Assembly: GCF_003347635.1 (NCBI RefSeq)
Contig: NZ_QDFY01000004.1
Span: 62,001-126,000 of the forward strand
Direction of reading: 5' to 3'
Source of the DNA: Sphingosinicella terrae
GTDB lineage: Bacteria; Pseudomonadota; Alphaproteobacteria; Sphingomonadales; Sphingomonadaceae
DNA length: 64,000 nucleotides
A program made the position numbers and the translations under genes. The notes beneath the pieces were generated by a model. That model did not search any database, was not told where the DNA came from, and saw only the letters and a program-made list of their open reading frames with translations. Positions 48,770 to 57,115 of this stretch are shown piece after piece (position 1 is the stretch's first letter; each line of letters opens with the position of its first letter).

Positions 48770-50125
48770 TCAGGCCTCCGCGGCGGGACCTTGGAAGCCG
48801 GGTGGCGGCGTCTCGCCATCAGGATCTCGACCATGCTGCCGATCAAGCCTCCGCATGATCGGCGTCACCGTCAATCCGTGCAGCAGGACCGAGAGCAGAA
48901 CCACCAGTCCCACGATCGCCCAGAGCCGCTCCGCGCCGGCAATGGTCATGTGGTTCAGGCCGTATGCCAGATAATAGAAGGAGCCGATGCCGCGGATGCC
49001 GAAGAAGGCGAGCGTCAGCTTCTCGGATCTGTCCGCCGGAAATCCGGCGAGCCCGAGCAAGCCGGTGAGCGGCCGCACCAGGAGAAGGATCAGCACGGCC
49101 GCAACCATATCCACCGCCTGCAGGGAGGCGAACAACCCGCTGACAATGGCGCCTCCGAACAGCAGCAGCACCACCATCATCGCCAGCCGCTCGATCTGTT
49201 CGGTCAGGTTGTGCATCTCAAAGTGGAAGTCATGGTCGCGGTGCGCGGCCCGCAAGGTGAGCGCGGTGACGAACACGGCGAGAAAGCCGTAGCAGTTCAC
49301 GATCTCGGTGAGACCATAAGAGACGAGGGTTGCCGAGATCGCGATGAGGCCGTCGCCGGTCTTGGCGAGCTTCGTCTCCGCCGGCACTTGGAAGGTGAGC
49401 CAACCGAAAAGTCTGCCGACCAGCCATCCGCCGACCACGCCCGCGCCGATCTCCCAAAGGACGCTTTGCGTGAACCACTTGCCCGCCCACGCCTCCCCCG
49501 TGGCCGCAGCGGCGCCCAAGGCAATGGCGAGGTTGACGAAGGGAAAGGCCAGACCATCATTGAAGCCCGCCTCCGACGTGAGGCCGAAGCGAACCTCGTC
49601 CTCCGCGCCGGATTTCGGCGGCCCGACCTGTACGTCCGCCGCAAGCACGGGATCGGTCGGCGCAAGGCAGGCGCCGAGCAGCAGCGCCGCCAGCAGCGGC
49701 AAGCCGAGCAGGTAGGTCCCGAGCGCGGTGATGGCCGCGATGCCAAGCGGCATGGTTATGGCGAGCAGCCGCCACGTGACCTCCCAGCGCCGCCAGCTGA
49801 AGATTCGGTCGAGCTTGAGCCCCGCGCCCATCAAGGCGACGATGACGACGAACTCGGTGACGCGCTCCGTCAGGGCCGGCCACTCGTACGGCAACGGACT
49901 GAGAGGCACCTGTGGTAGCGAGAAGACCGCCGCGCCGATGCCTATGCATAGTATCGGCAGCGACAGCGGCAGCCGACGAATGGCAAGCGGGAGCCATGCC
50001 ACCAATGCGATGAGCAGCCCGGCTCCAGTGAGGATCAGAATATAGGGATCCGGGGGCCAGGAGAATGCAGGCATCGACGTCAGAACGTCGCGGGCAGACC
50101 GGTGTTCAAAAATCGTGGAGAACAT
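48770..50125 (-). CDS. CPA1-type Na+(K+)/H+ antiporter (NhaP-like)
   Basis: 451 aa, about 12 helices. The ion-binding motif is in LLLGACLAPTDPVLAADV (about residues 150-167), followed by EVRFGLTSEAGFNDGLAFPF with the conserved Glu/Asn-Asp, both signatures of CPA1 exchangers. It exchanges protons for monovalent cations at the inner membrane. ATG 50125 has AGGAG 7 nt upstream. It is divergent from an operon of ZIP-like and DUF2254 membrane proteins, suggesting ion or pH homeostasis as the shared theme. Confidence 0.93.
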   Translation of the reverse strand: MFSTIFEHRSARDVLTSMPAFSWPPDPYILILTGAGLLIALVAWLPLAIRRLPLSLPILCIGIGAAVFSLPQVPLSPLPYEWPALTERVTEFVVIVALMGAGLKLDRIFSWRRWEVTWRLLAITMPLGIAAITALGTYLLGLPLLAALLLGACLAPTDPVLAADVQVGPPKSGAEDEVRFGLTSEAGFNDGLAFPFVNLAIALGAAAATGEAWAGKWFTQSVLWEIGAGVVGGWLVGRLFGWLTFQVPAETKLAKTGDGLIAISATLVSYGLTEIVNCYGFLAVFVTALTLRAAHRDHDFHFEMHNLTEQIERLAMMVVLLLFGGAIVSGLFASLQAVDMVAAVLILLLVRPLTGLLGLAGFPADRSEKLTLAFFGIRGIGSFYYLAYGLNHMTIAGAERLWAIVGLVVLLSVLLHGLTVTPIMRRLDRQHGRDPDGETPPPGFQGPAAEA

Positions 50126-50254
50126 CCATACGCTCCTGAGCCCCGATCTCCTCTATTGCGGATGCGAACCGCTCGCGCGGAGCGGGCGCCGGACATCGGT
50201 CAAGTCGGGAACCGGCTGTCGCACCACGCTTTCTCGACGAGAGGAGAGCGGCCA

Positions 50255-50506
50255 TTGGAACCGTCCGGGGCTTTGCACATACGGGCTATTCGCCTCGTCG
50301 GCGCCACACCCGAGAACCGAAGCAAGCCGCTGCTCGACTTGGCGCTTCTCCTGCTCGTCCTCCTCTTCGCCGGGGCCGGACGAAGCTCGACCGCGACCCG
50401 CCGCGAACGCCTGGCGAGGCTCGACGAGGCGGGACGCGGCATCGGCCTCGGCGACCTGCCCGATCACCGGCCTCGCCGGCTGAAGCAGGAGAGAATGGAG
50501 GCATGA
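50255..50506 (+). CDS. Candidate 83-aa single-helix membrane protein
   Basis: Possible small gene starting at TTG 50255, with AGGAG 8 nt upstream. It has one hydrophobic segment (LLDLALLLLVLLFAGAG) and a basic C-terminal tail. From about 50330 its third codon positions are almost all G or C, as in real genes here, and its stop overlaps the ATG of the next gene (ATGA). The N-terminal part has weaker coding character and no homologue is recognised, so the exact start or the gene itself is uncertain. Confidence 0.4.
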   Translation: MEPSGALHIRAIRLVGATPENRSKPLLDLALLLLVLLFAGAGRSSTATRRERLARLDEAGRGIGLGDLPDHRPRRLKQERMEA

Positions 50507-51249
50507 GCCCCTCTTTGCTCATCATCCTGCTTACGGTCGGGCTTTTCGTCCTGATCCACGTGCTCGGCGGGCGCCTCACGATGCTTTCGACGATCCCGCG
50601 GAGCATATGGCTCTCCGGAGCGGGCGGAGTAGCCGTCGCCTATGTCTTCGTGCACCTGCTGCCGGAGCTGGCGGACCATCAGCTAACACTTGGGGCACGC
50701 GCTCGAAGGAGTGGCTTTCTCGGATCGATCGAAAGCCACGCCTATCTCATCGCCCTATTCGGCCTTGCCATTTTCTACGGCATCGAGCGTTATGCGAGGT
50801 CCGCGTCCCATCGGTCTCCCGACGAAACGGGCGAAGCCGGCTCGATGAGCATTTTCTGGGTCCATCTCGGTGCCTTCGCACTTTACAATGTGCTGATCGG
50901 CTATCTGCTCGTGCACCGCGAGGAAACCGATCTGCGAGGCCTCATCATCTACGCAGTGGCGATGGGACTTCATTTCATGGTGAACGACCACGCGCTGCGC
51001 GAGCAGCATGGCCAGACCTATCATCTCTATGGTCGCTGGGTCCTGGCGGCGGCGGCGGTTGCCGGACTGCTCATTGGGCTCGCCACGGAAATTTCCGAAC
51101 TGCTGCTCGGTGCGTTTTTCGCGTTCCTCGCCGGGGGCGTGATCCTGAACGTGCTGAAGGAAGAGCTGCCGAAGGAACGGCAGAGCCGCTTCTCGGCCTT
51201 TGCAGGCGGTGCAGGCCTCTACTCGGCCCTGTTGCTGTTCACCGCATGA
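50503..51249 (+). CDS. ZIP-like integral membrane protein
   Basis: 248 aa, about 7-8 helices. Features reminiscent of ZIP metal transporters: histidine and acid in a helix end (AYVFVHLLPELADHQLTLG), a second conserved-looking segment MGLHFMVNDHALREQHG, and FAFLAGGVILNVLKEELPKE near the C-terminus. The canonical ZIP HxxPEG/HEIPH helices are not exact, so it is a divergent relative or an analogue, and transport of Zn2+ or another divalent metal is only a guess. It overlaps the DUF2254 gene by 4 bp. Confidence 0.75.
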   Translation: MSPSLLIILLTVGLFVLIHVLGGRLTMLSTIPRSIWLSGAGGVAVAYVFVHLLPELADHQLTLGARARRSGFLGSIESHAYLIALFGLAIFYGIERYARSASHRSPDETGEAGSMSIFWVHLGAFALYNVLIGYLLVHREETDLRGLIIYAVAMGLHFMVNDHALREQHGQTYHLYGRWVLAAAAVAGLLIGLATEISELLLGAFFAFLAGGVILNVLKEELPKERQSRFSAFAGGAGLYSALLLFTA

Positions 51250-52604
51250 ACGGCGGCATCCGAGCGCGCCTGCAGGCCGTCCGCGCCACCTACTGGTTCG
51301 TGCCCGGGATCATGGCGCTGCTCGCCATCCTGCTGGGCGCCGTGATGATCTGGCTCGACGTTCGGCTCGGCAGCGGCTGGATAAAGGGGATCAGCTGGTA
51401 TCAGCAGATCAGGGCGGACGGTGCGCGCGAGGTCCTGTCCACCATCGCCGGATCGATGATCACCGTCGCCGGCGTCGTCTTCTCGATCACGATCGTCGCG
51501 CTCTCCTACGCCTCGAGCCAATATGGGCCGCGCGTGCTCACCAATTTCATGAGCGATCGAGGCAACAAGATCACGCTCGGCACCTTCATCGCCACGTTTC
51601 TCTACTGCTTGATGGTGCTGCGTACGATCCGCGGCGGCGATGACGATTTCGTGCCGCAATATTCGGTCGTCGTCGCGATGCTGCTGGCGGTCTGCTCGAT
51701 CGGCGTGCTCATCTACTTCATTCACCACGTGCCGCAGAGCATCCACATCAACAATGTCGTGGCCCGCATTGGCGAGCAGCTGGTCGCCGACACCTGCAAG
51801 CGCTTTCCCGCAATGATCGGCTCCGCCGCAGAGGAGCCGGAGCAAGATCGGCCGCCGGCGCTCGAGGGCACCATCGTGTCCGTGCCGAGCAAGGCCACCG
51901 GCTACATCCAGTCCATCGACCAGGAACGCCTCCTGCGTCTCGCGTGCGAGGGCGGTGCTCTCATCCGACTACGATATCGCCCGGGGGATTTCGTCATGGC
52001 CGGCCTGATCGTTGCGGACGTGGCCGCGGGCGAGCGCTGGGATGATTCCTGCACGAACGCGCTCGACGGCTGCTTCACCGTTGGCCGCAAGCGCGCACCG
52101 GACAGCGACCTCATGTTCCTGGTGAGCGAGCTGGTGGAAATCGCCGCGCGCGCGCTGTCGCCGGGCATCAACGATCCGATGACGGCGGTCACCTGCCTCG
52201 ACTGGTTGGGTGCGGGGGCGCTGGAAACCGCCTCGCGCAAGCTGCCCCGAGCGGTTCGCGTGGATCCCGGCGGCACGCCGCGAGTGATTGCCCGCCCCGA
52301 CGATTTCGCATCGTTCATCGCCTGCAGCTTCGGTCGGGTCCGGGACTATGCCGCCCGCGATCCGATCGCGAGCCTTCATTTCCTGCGCGTCCTGGGCGAA
52401 GTCGCGACCGGCTGTCGGCTCGAGAGCCAGATCGGCACCATCAGCGCGGAGGCGGCGCGCTTCGCCGAAGTCGCCGTCGGGCAGCTTCGTGGCGCCGCGG
52501 CCCGCTCCGTTCAGGAGCGGGCGGAAGAACTGCAGGCGTTCCTCTCCCGCGGCATAGGCCGGATCGATTCGACCCATGTGGAGTGGCTCGGCGGAAGCGC
52601 CTGA
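51246..52604 (+). CDS. DUF2254 membrane protein
   Basis: 452 aa. N-terminal four-helix region (FVPGIMALLAILLGAVMIWL; STIAGSMITVAGVVFSITIV; LGTFIATFLYCLMVLRTI; VVAMLLAVCSIGVLIYFI) with the DUF2254 signature ASSQYGPRVLTNFM, then a large soluble C-terminal domain containing ALSPGINDPMTAVTCLDWLG. Function unknown; the family resembles a membrane channel or mechanosensor in layout, but this is speculation. Coupled to the ZIP-like gene. Confidence 0.88.
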   Translation: MNGGIRARLQAVRATYWFVPGIMALLAILLGAVMIWLDVRLGSGWIKGISWYQQIRADGAREVLSTIAGSMITVAGVVFSITIVALSYASSQYGPRVLTNFMSDRGNKITLGTFIATFLYCLMVLRTIRGGDDDFVPQYSVVVAMLLAVCSIGVLIYFIHHVPQSIHINNVVARIGEQLVADTCKRFPAMIGSAAEEPEQDRPPALEGTIVSVPSKATGYIQSIDQERLLRLACEGGALIRLRYRPGDFVMAGLIVADVAAGERWDDSCTNALDGCFTVGRKRAPDSDLMFLVSELVEIAARALSPGINDPMTAVTCLDWLGAGALETASRKLPRAVRVDPGGTPRVIARPDDFASFIACSFGRVRDYAARDPIASLHFLRVLGEVATGCRLESQIGTISAEAARFAEVAVGQLRGAAARSVQERAEELQAFLSRGIGRIDSTHVEWLGGSA

Positions 52605-52660
52605 ACGGCCCGCACATCAACGACGATCGGCATGCATGATACGCTGCCATGGAGCGATGA

Positions 52661-55600
52661 TCAGCGTCCAGTACGGCGCGGGGAGCAGGAGACCCCCAGA
52701 CTCTGCAGCGCCTTCTGCAACTTCGCGCTCGTGTAGGGCCGCTCGACGAAGCCGATGCAGCGATCCAAGGCAAAGCGAGCACGAAGCTCCTCCAGCTCAC
52801 CCGCGCTCGCGATCAGCAGGGGGAGATCGGCATGGATCGCGCGGAGCTCGGCGACCAAGCCGTCGCCCGTTCGATCCGGAAGTGAATAGTCGAGCACGAC
52901 AGCGTCGAAACCGCCCTGCGCAGAGCGTATTTTGGTCAGCAACTCCGTGGTGTTCGCCGCTTCGTCGACCGTGTAGCCGGACATTGCCAGCGCCTCGCCA
53001 GCGAGGGCTCGCACCGTCGCGTCGGCCTCGGCCACGATCACGCGACCCGTCTTTCCACGGTCGAGCACGTCTCGGACCTTCTGAGCGAGGGCCTGGTATG
53101 TGAACGGCTTGGCAATGAGGTCCACGCCGGGATCGAGGCGGCCGCCATGCACAATGGCGTTGCGGGTGTAACCCGAGGTGTAGACCACCTTGAGACTCGG
53201 CTGCCGCTCCCGCGCCGCGTCGGCGAGCTCGCGTCCGGACATTCCGGGCATGACGACGTCCGTGAAGAGAAGGTCCAGCGGCTCTTCCTGACGCTCCAGC
53301 AGGCGAAGCGCGGAAGGACCGTCATGCGCCTCGATCACTCGGTAGCCGAGCTCGCGCAGGCACTCCACGGTGTAGGCGCGAACATCGTCATCATCCTCGA
53401 CGACGAGGATCGTCTCACGGTCGCGGCTTACTTCCAGCCCCGGCGTGAGCGTCGCCTCGTCGTCCGCCGCATCGTCACTCATCAGGCGAGGCAGATAGAT
53501 CTTGACGGTCGTGCCGTGCCCCTCCTCCGTATAGATCTTCACATGGCCGCCCGACTGCTTGACGAAGCCATAGACCATGGAGAGGCCCAGACCCGTACCC
53601 TTGCCGACCTCCTTCGTCGTGTAGAAGGGTTCGAATACCCGGGAGGCGACGTCCTTCGACATTCCGACGCCGTTGTCGGTTACCGCAATCACGACATACT
53701 GGCCCGGCGCGACCTCGGCGTGATGAGCGACATAGCTGTCGTCCAGGCGGGCATTGGCGGTCTCGATCGTGAGATCCCCGCCCTGCGGCATGGCGTCGCG
53801 CGCATTCACCGCCAGGTTCAGGATGGCGCTCTCAAGCTGGTTGGGATCGGCTTCGATCCGCCACAGACCGGGGCTGGTGACGATCTCCAACTTCACCATC
53901 TCGCCCAAGGCGCGATTGAGCATGTCCGACATCGACAAGACCAGCTTGTCGACATCGAGCGGCTTGGGGGCGAGCGGCTGGCGGCGGGAGAAAGCGAGAA
54001 GACGCTGGGTCAGGGAGGCAGCCCGCTCCGCACCTTTCATCGCATTGTCCAGCGCCCGGCGGGCGCGGGGATCGAGCGACCCCGCCGCTTCCAGAGCGCG
54101 GCCCGCCATATCGATGTTGCCCGTCACGACGGTGAGCAGGTTGTTGAAATCGTGGGCAATGCCGCCGGTCAGCTGGCCTACCGCCTCCATCTTCTGCGCC
54201 TGCCGCAATGCCTCCTCGGCCTTGCTGCGCTCGGCAATCTCCTCCGCGACACGGGATTCCAGGCGCTCGTTCAGCTCGCGCAGCTCGGCTTCCACGCGCT
54301 TTCGGTCGGTTACGTCGACGGCGGTACCGATCACGCGCGTGCAGCGGCCGCCATTGTCGAACAGACCGCGCCCCTTGGCCGCGACCCAACGAACGATTCC
54401 ATCTTCCTTGCCGATCGTCCGATATTCGACGTCGTAAAGGGCACGGAGCGCCGGGTCGCATGCGGCGGCGAAAGCGGAGCCCGTCGCTTCCCGATCATCC
54501 GGGTGCATCCCAAGGTAGAAGTCGTCCATGGAGACCGGCACGTCCGACGATATGCCGAACATCGCCTTCACCCGCGGCGGCCAAATCAGGACGTCGTTGA
54601 CGACATCGACGTCCCAGAAGCCGACCTCCGCCGCCTCGGTCGCCAGCCGAAGCCGCTCCTCGCTTTCAGCGCGCGCCGCCTCGGCCGCACGTCGCTCGGT
54701 CAGGTCGAGCATCGCGCCGATCATCCGCACCGCTCGTCCGTCCGCGCCGCGAAGCACATGTCCTCGGTCCAGAACCTCGGCGTAAGTGCCATCGGCGCGG
54801 CGGAATCTGTATTCCGCCATCCAAACCGTGCCTTCGCCGTCGATCACAGCGTGGATCTCGCGATCGACACGCTCCCGATCTGCGGGATGAATGTGCTCCA
54901 GCCACCACTCGGCGCGGGTCTCGGTGAACCGGTGGCCAAAGAGAGTTCGAAGGGCCTCGTTCCAGATGACGTGGCCGTCCGCCATGCGCCAGTCCCAGAT
55001 AGCGTCGTTCGTCGCCTGTGCGGCCAGCCGATAGCGTTCCTCGGTTTCTCGCAGCGTCTCCTCTGCCTTGCGCCGGTCGCTAATGTCGAAGGTGACGCCG
55101 GGAAAGCGAACCGGGCGGCCATCGTCGCCGGTGAGGCACCGGCCACGCGCTATGACCCAGCGCGCTTCGCCGTCGCGGCCGATAAGGCGATATTCGGCGC
55201 GGAACTCGCTTCCGCCCTCCATGGCTTCGTCGATCAAGCGGCCGACCGCCTCTCGATCGTCAGGGTGGATGCCGTCCAGATAATCGTTGACCGAAAGACC
55301 GGCTGTCGCACGTTCAGGGTCGAGACCGTACATCTTCGCGAAGCGCGCGCTCGTATACACCCTGTCCGCCGCGACATCCCAGTCCCAGGTGCCGATGCCG
55401 CCGGCTGCATCCAGCGCGAAGCGGAAACGCTCCTCATTGTCCGCGAGCTTGGCTTCCGCCTGCTTTCGCGCCGTGATGTCGATCGACGAGCCGACAAGCC
55501 CGACCACCTCGCCCGCCGTGTCCCTCAGGGGAGCCTTGGTGGAAAGCCAGATTGCCCGTCGCCCATCGGGGAAAGTGACCTCCTCCTCGATCTGCTCGGC

Positions 55601-56764
55601 GATCCCGGATGCCATGACGCGTTCGTCATTCGCCATCACGGCGGCCGCTTGCGCCTCGTCGTCGAGGAACTCGGCATCGGTCCTGCCAATATAGAGCTCC
55701 GGCGGCTTTCCGATCAGTTCGGTCGTGCCGCGATTCGCGACGAGCATGCGCCCCTGCCGATCCTTGGCGTAGACGACTCCAGGCACGGCGTCGGCGAAGG
55801 TGCGCAGCAACTCGGTTGCCCTATCCCTCTCCGCCTCGACGGCTCGCCTCTCCTCGATGTCGAGAAGAACGCCCGGGAATCTCAAAGGTGTGCCGTCATC
55901 GGCTCTTTCGACCCGTCCGTTCGCTTCGATCCAATAATAATGCCCGTCCGTGCGACGCACCCGATATTGGTGAGCATAGGACCCACCTCGAGCGATCGCC
56001 TCTTCGACAGCCGCCAGCACGCCCGCTTTGTCTTCGGGATGAATGGTGGCCATCATCTGCTCGAGGTTGAGGCCCTCGCGCCCCGCCTGAGGGTCGATAC
56101 CGAATGCCTTCGCAAACTGCTCGTCGACGGCGAACTGGTCTTGCTGGATGTCGTAAAACCATGTGCCGATAATCGCGCCGGCGGCCAGGGCCAGCTTCAC
56201 GCGCTCGGCGTCGGCGTGCGCTCGAGCTTCGCTTTCGCGAAGCTTCCGCTGCGCCAGCACCTGTCCGGTAATCTCCTGAAGTGCGCAGAAGAAGCCAGCT
56301 ATGTCGCCGTCCTCGGCTCTCACGGGCGTGTAGGAGAAGGCGAAATGCGCTTCTTCTCGGAAACCCCTGCGATTCATCCAGAGCTCGATGTCATCCATCT
56401 GGACGGGGTCGCCACCGAAAGCCTGATCGACGATCGGGACCAGATCGTCCCTGATTTCGTCCCAGACCTCCAGGAAATCGCGGCCGATCGCCGCCGGGTG
56501 CTTGGACGCGAGAATTTCGCTGTAGCCGTCGTTGTAGAGAAGCGTTCGGCCGCTTCCCCAGACGACGAACATCGGCTGGCTCGCGCCCAGCATGACAGCC
56601 ATCAGCGTCTTGAACGCGGGCGGCCAAGATTCGGGTGGACCGAGCGGTGTCGAAGACCAGTCATGCGCGCGGATCAGCCGTCCCGCCTCCCCGCCCCCTG
56701 CGAGAAACAGCGGAGGTGCTTGAGTGCCGTTGCTAGAGATAGCCATTCGCCGGGAGCTGCTCAT
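52661..56764 (-). CDS. Hybrid histidine kinase with six PAS domains and two receivers
   Basis: 1367 aa, no membrane helices, so a cytoplasmic sensor. Six PAS/PAC modules fill about residues 45-830 (boundaries marked by DITARKQAEAKL, DISDRRKAEETL, DLTERRAAEAAR and DVTDRKRVEAEL), followed by a coiled coil, HisKA with phospho-acceptor His871 (GGIAHDFNNLL), HATPase, and two receivers with Asp1169 (FTDVVMPGM) and Asp1292 (LDYSLPDRTG). No output domain and no partner regulator is adjacent. ATG 56764 is used; an upstream TTG (56779) or ATG 56746 are alternatives. Possible inputs are redox, light or small molecules. Confidence 0.9.
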   Translation of the reverse strand: MSSSRRMAISSNGTQAPPLFLAGGGEAGRLIRAHDWSSTPLGPPESWPPAFKTLMAVMLGASQPMFVVWGSGRTLLYNDGYSEILASKHPAAIGRDFLEVWDEIRDDLVPIVDQAFGGDPVQMDDIELWMNRRGFREEAHFAFSYTPVRAEDGDIAGFFCALQEITGQVLAQRKLRESEARAHADAERVKLALAAGAIIGTWFYDIQQDQFAVDEQFAKAFGIDPQAGREGLNLEQMMATIHPEDKAGVLAAVEEAIARGGSYAHQYRVRRTDGHYYWIEANGRVERADDGTPLRFPGVLLDIEERRAVEAERDRATELLRTFADAVPGVVYAKDRQGRMLVANRGTTELIGKPPELYIGRTDAEFLDDEAQAAAVMANDERVMASGIAEQIEEEVTFPDGRRAIWLSTKAPLRDTAGEVVGLVGSSIDITARKQAEAKLADNEERFRFALDAAGGIGTWDWDVAADRVYTSARFAKMYGLDPERATAGLSVNDYLDGIHPDDREAVGRLIDEAMEGGSEFRAEYRLIGRDGEARWVIARGRCLTGDDGRPVRFPGVTFDISDRRKAEETLRETEERYRLAAQATNDAIWDWRMADGHVIWNEALRTLFGHRFTETRAEWWLEHIHPADRERVDREIHAVIDGEGTVWMAEYRFRRADGTYAEVLDRGHVLRGADGRAVRMIGAMLDLTERRAAEAARAESEERLRLATEAAEVGFWDVDVVNDVLIWPPRVKAMFGISSDVPVSMDDFYLGMHPDDREATGSAFAAACDPALRALYDVEYRTIGKEDGIVRWVAAKGRGLFDNGGRCTRVIGTAVDVTDRKRVEAELRELNERLESRVAEEIAERSKAEEALRQAQKMEAVGQLTGGIAHDFNNLLTVVTGNIDMAGRALEAAGSLDPRARRALDNAMKGAERAASLTQRLLAFSRRQPLAPKPLDVDKLVLSMSDMLNRALGEMVKLEIVTSPGLWRIEADPNQLESAILNLAVNARDAMPQGGDLTIETANARLDDSYVAHHAEVAPGQYVVIAVTDNGVGMSKDVASRVFEPFYTTKEVGKGTGLGLSMVYGFVKQSGGHVKIYTEEGHGTTVKIYLPRLMSDDAADDEATLTPGLEVSRDRETILVVEDDDDVRAYTVECLRELGYRVIEAHDGPSALRLLERQEEPLDLLFTDVVMPGMSGRELADAARERQPSLKVVYTSGYTRNAIVHGGRLDPGVDLIAKPFTYQALAQKVRDVLDRGKTGRVIVAEADATVRALAGEALAMSGYTVDEAANTTELLTKIRSAQGGFDAVVLDYSLPDRTGDGLVAELRAIHADLPLLIASAGELEELRARFALDRCIGFVERPYTSAKLQKALQSLGVSCSPRRTGR

Positions 56765-57115
56765 GGTGTGACGCGCCAACCCTTATTCGCATGTGCCCCC
56801 CGGCGATGGGCCCTTAGCCTTGCCTGCACTGTTTAGCCAATACAGGCTCTTAGCGCCGAATGGGCTTCCGGAAATTCGGAAGGAAGAATGGCAGGCACGG
56901 GTTTGGGCGCTCGGCCGAACGGCCGGATGGAAGCGGAAAGTTCGGCAGGGCCATTGCTTCTGCAACCAGGCATTCGGTGACAACCGGATGGCGTGAACGG
57001 CGGCCGCCGCCTCAGACAGCGATCAGCTGCCGCCGCACGCTACCAGGGTGCACCGGTTAGCGCATCGAGGGGTGCCGAGATCGACCAAGCCGACGACCGA
57101 AAGCCCCGGATCTGC
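56765..57115. other. 351-bp gap between CHAT gene and sensor kinase gene
   Basis: Both flanking genes read leftward; this region holds the kinase promoter and the CHAT gene 3' end. Short open frames here have no ribosome site or known product. No clear terminator hairpin with a U-tract is visible after the CHAT gene. Confidence 0.55.

Noticed and set aside
50153-50467. Antisense open frame opposite the candidate small gene
   Set aside because: No ribosome site or domain; the forward frame has better third-position GC bias and couples to the next gene.
53147-56836. 1229-codon antisense frame over the PAS kinase
   Set aside because: No domains, and the opposite strand has six PAS, HisKA, ATPase and receiver motifs.
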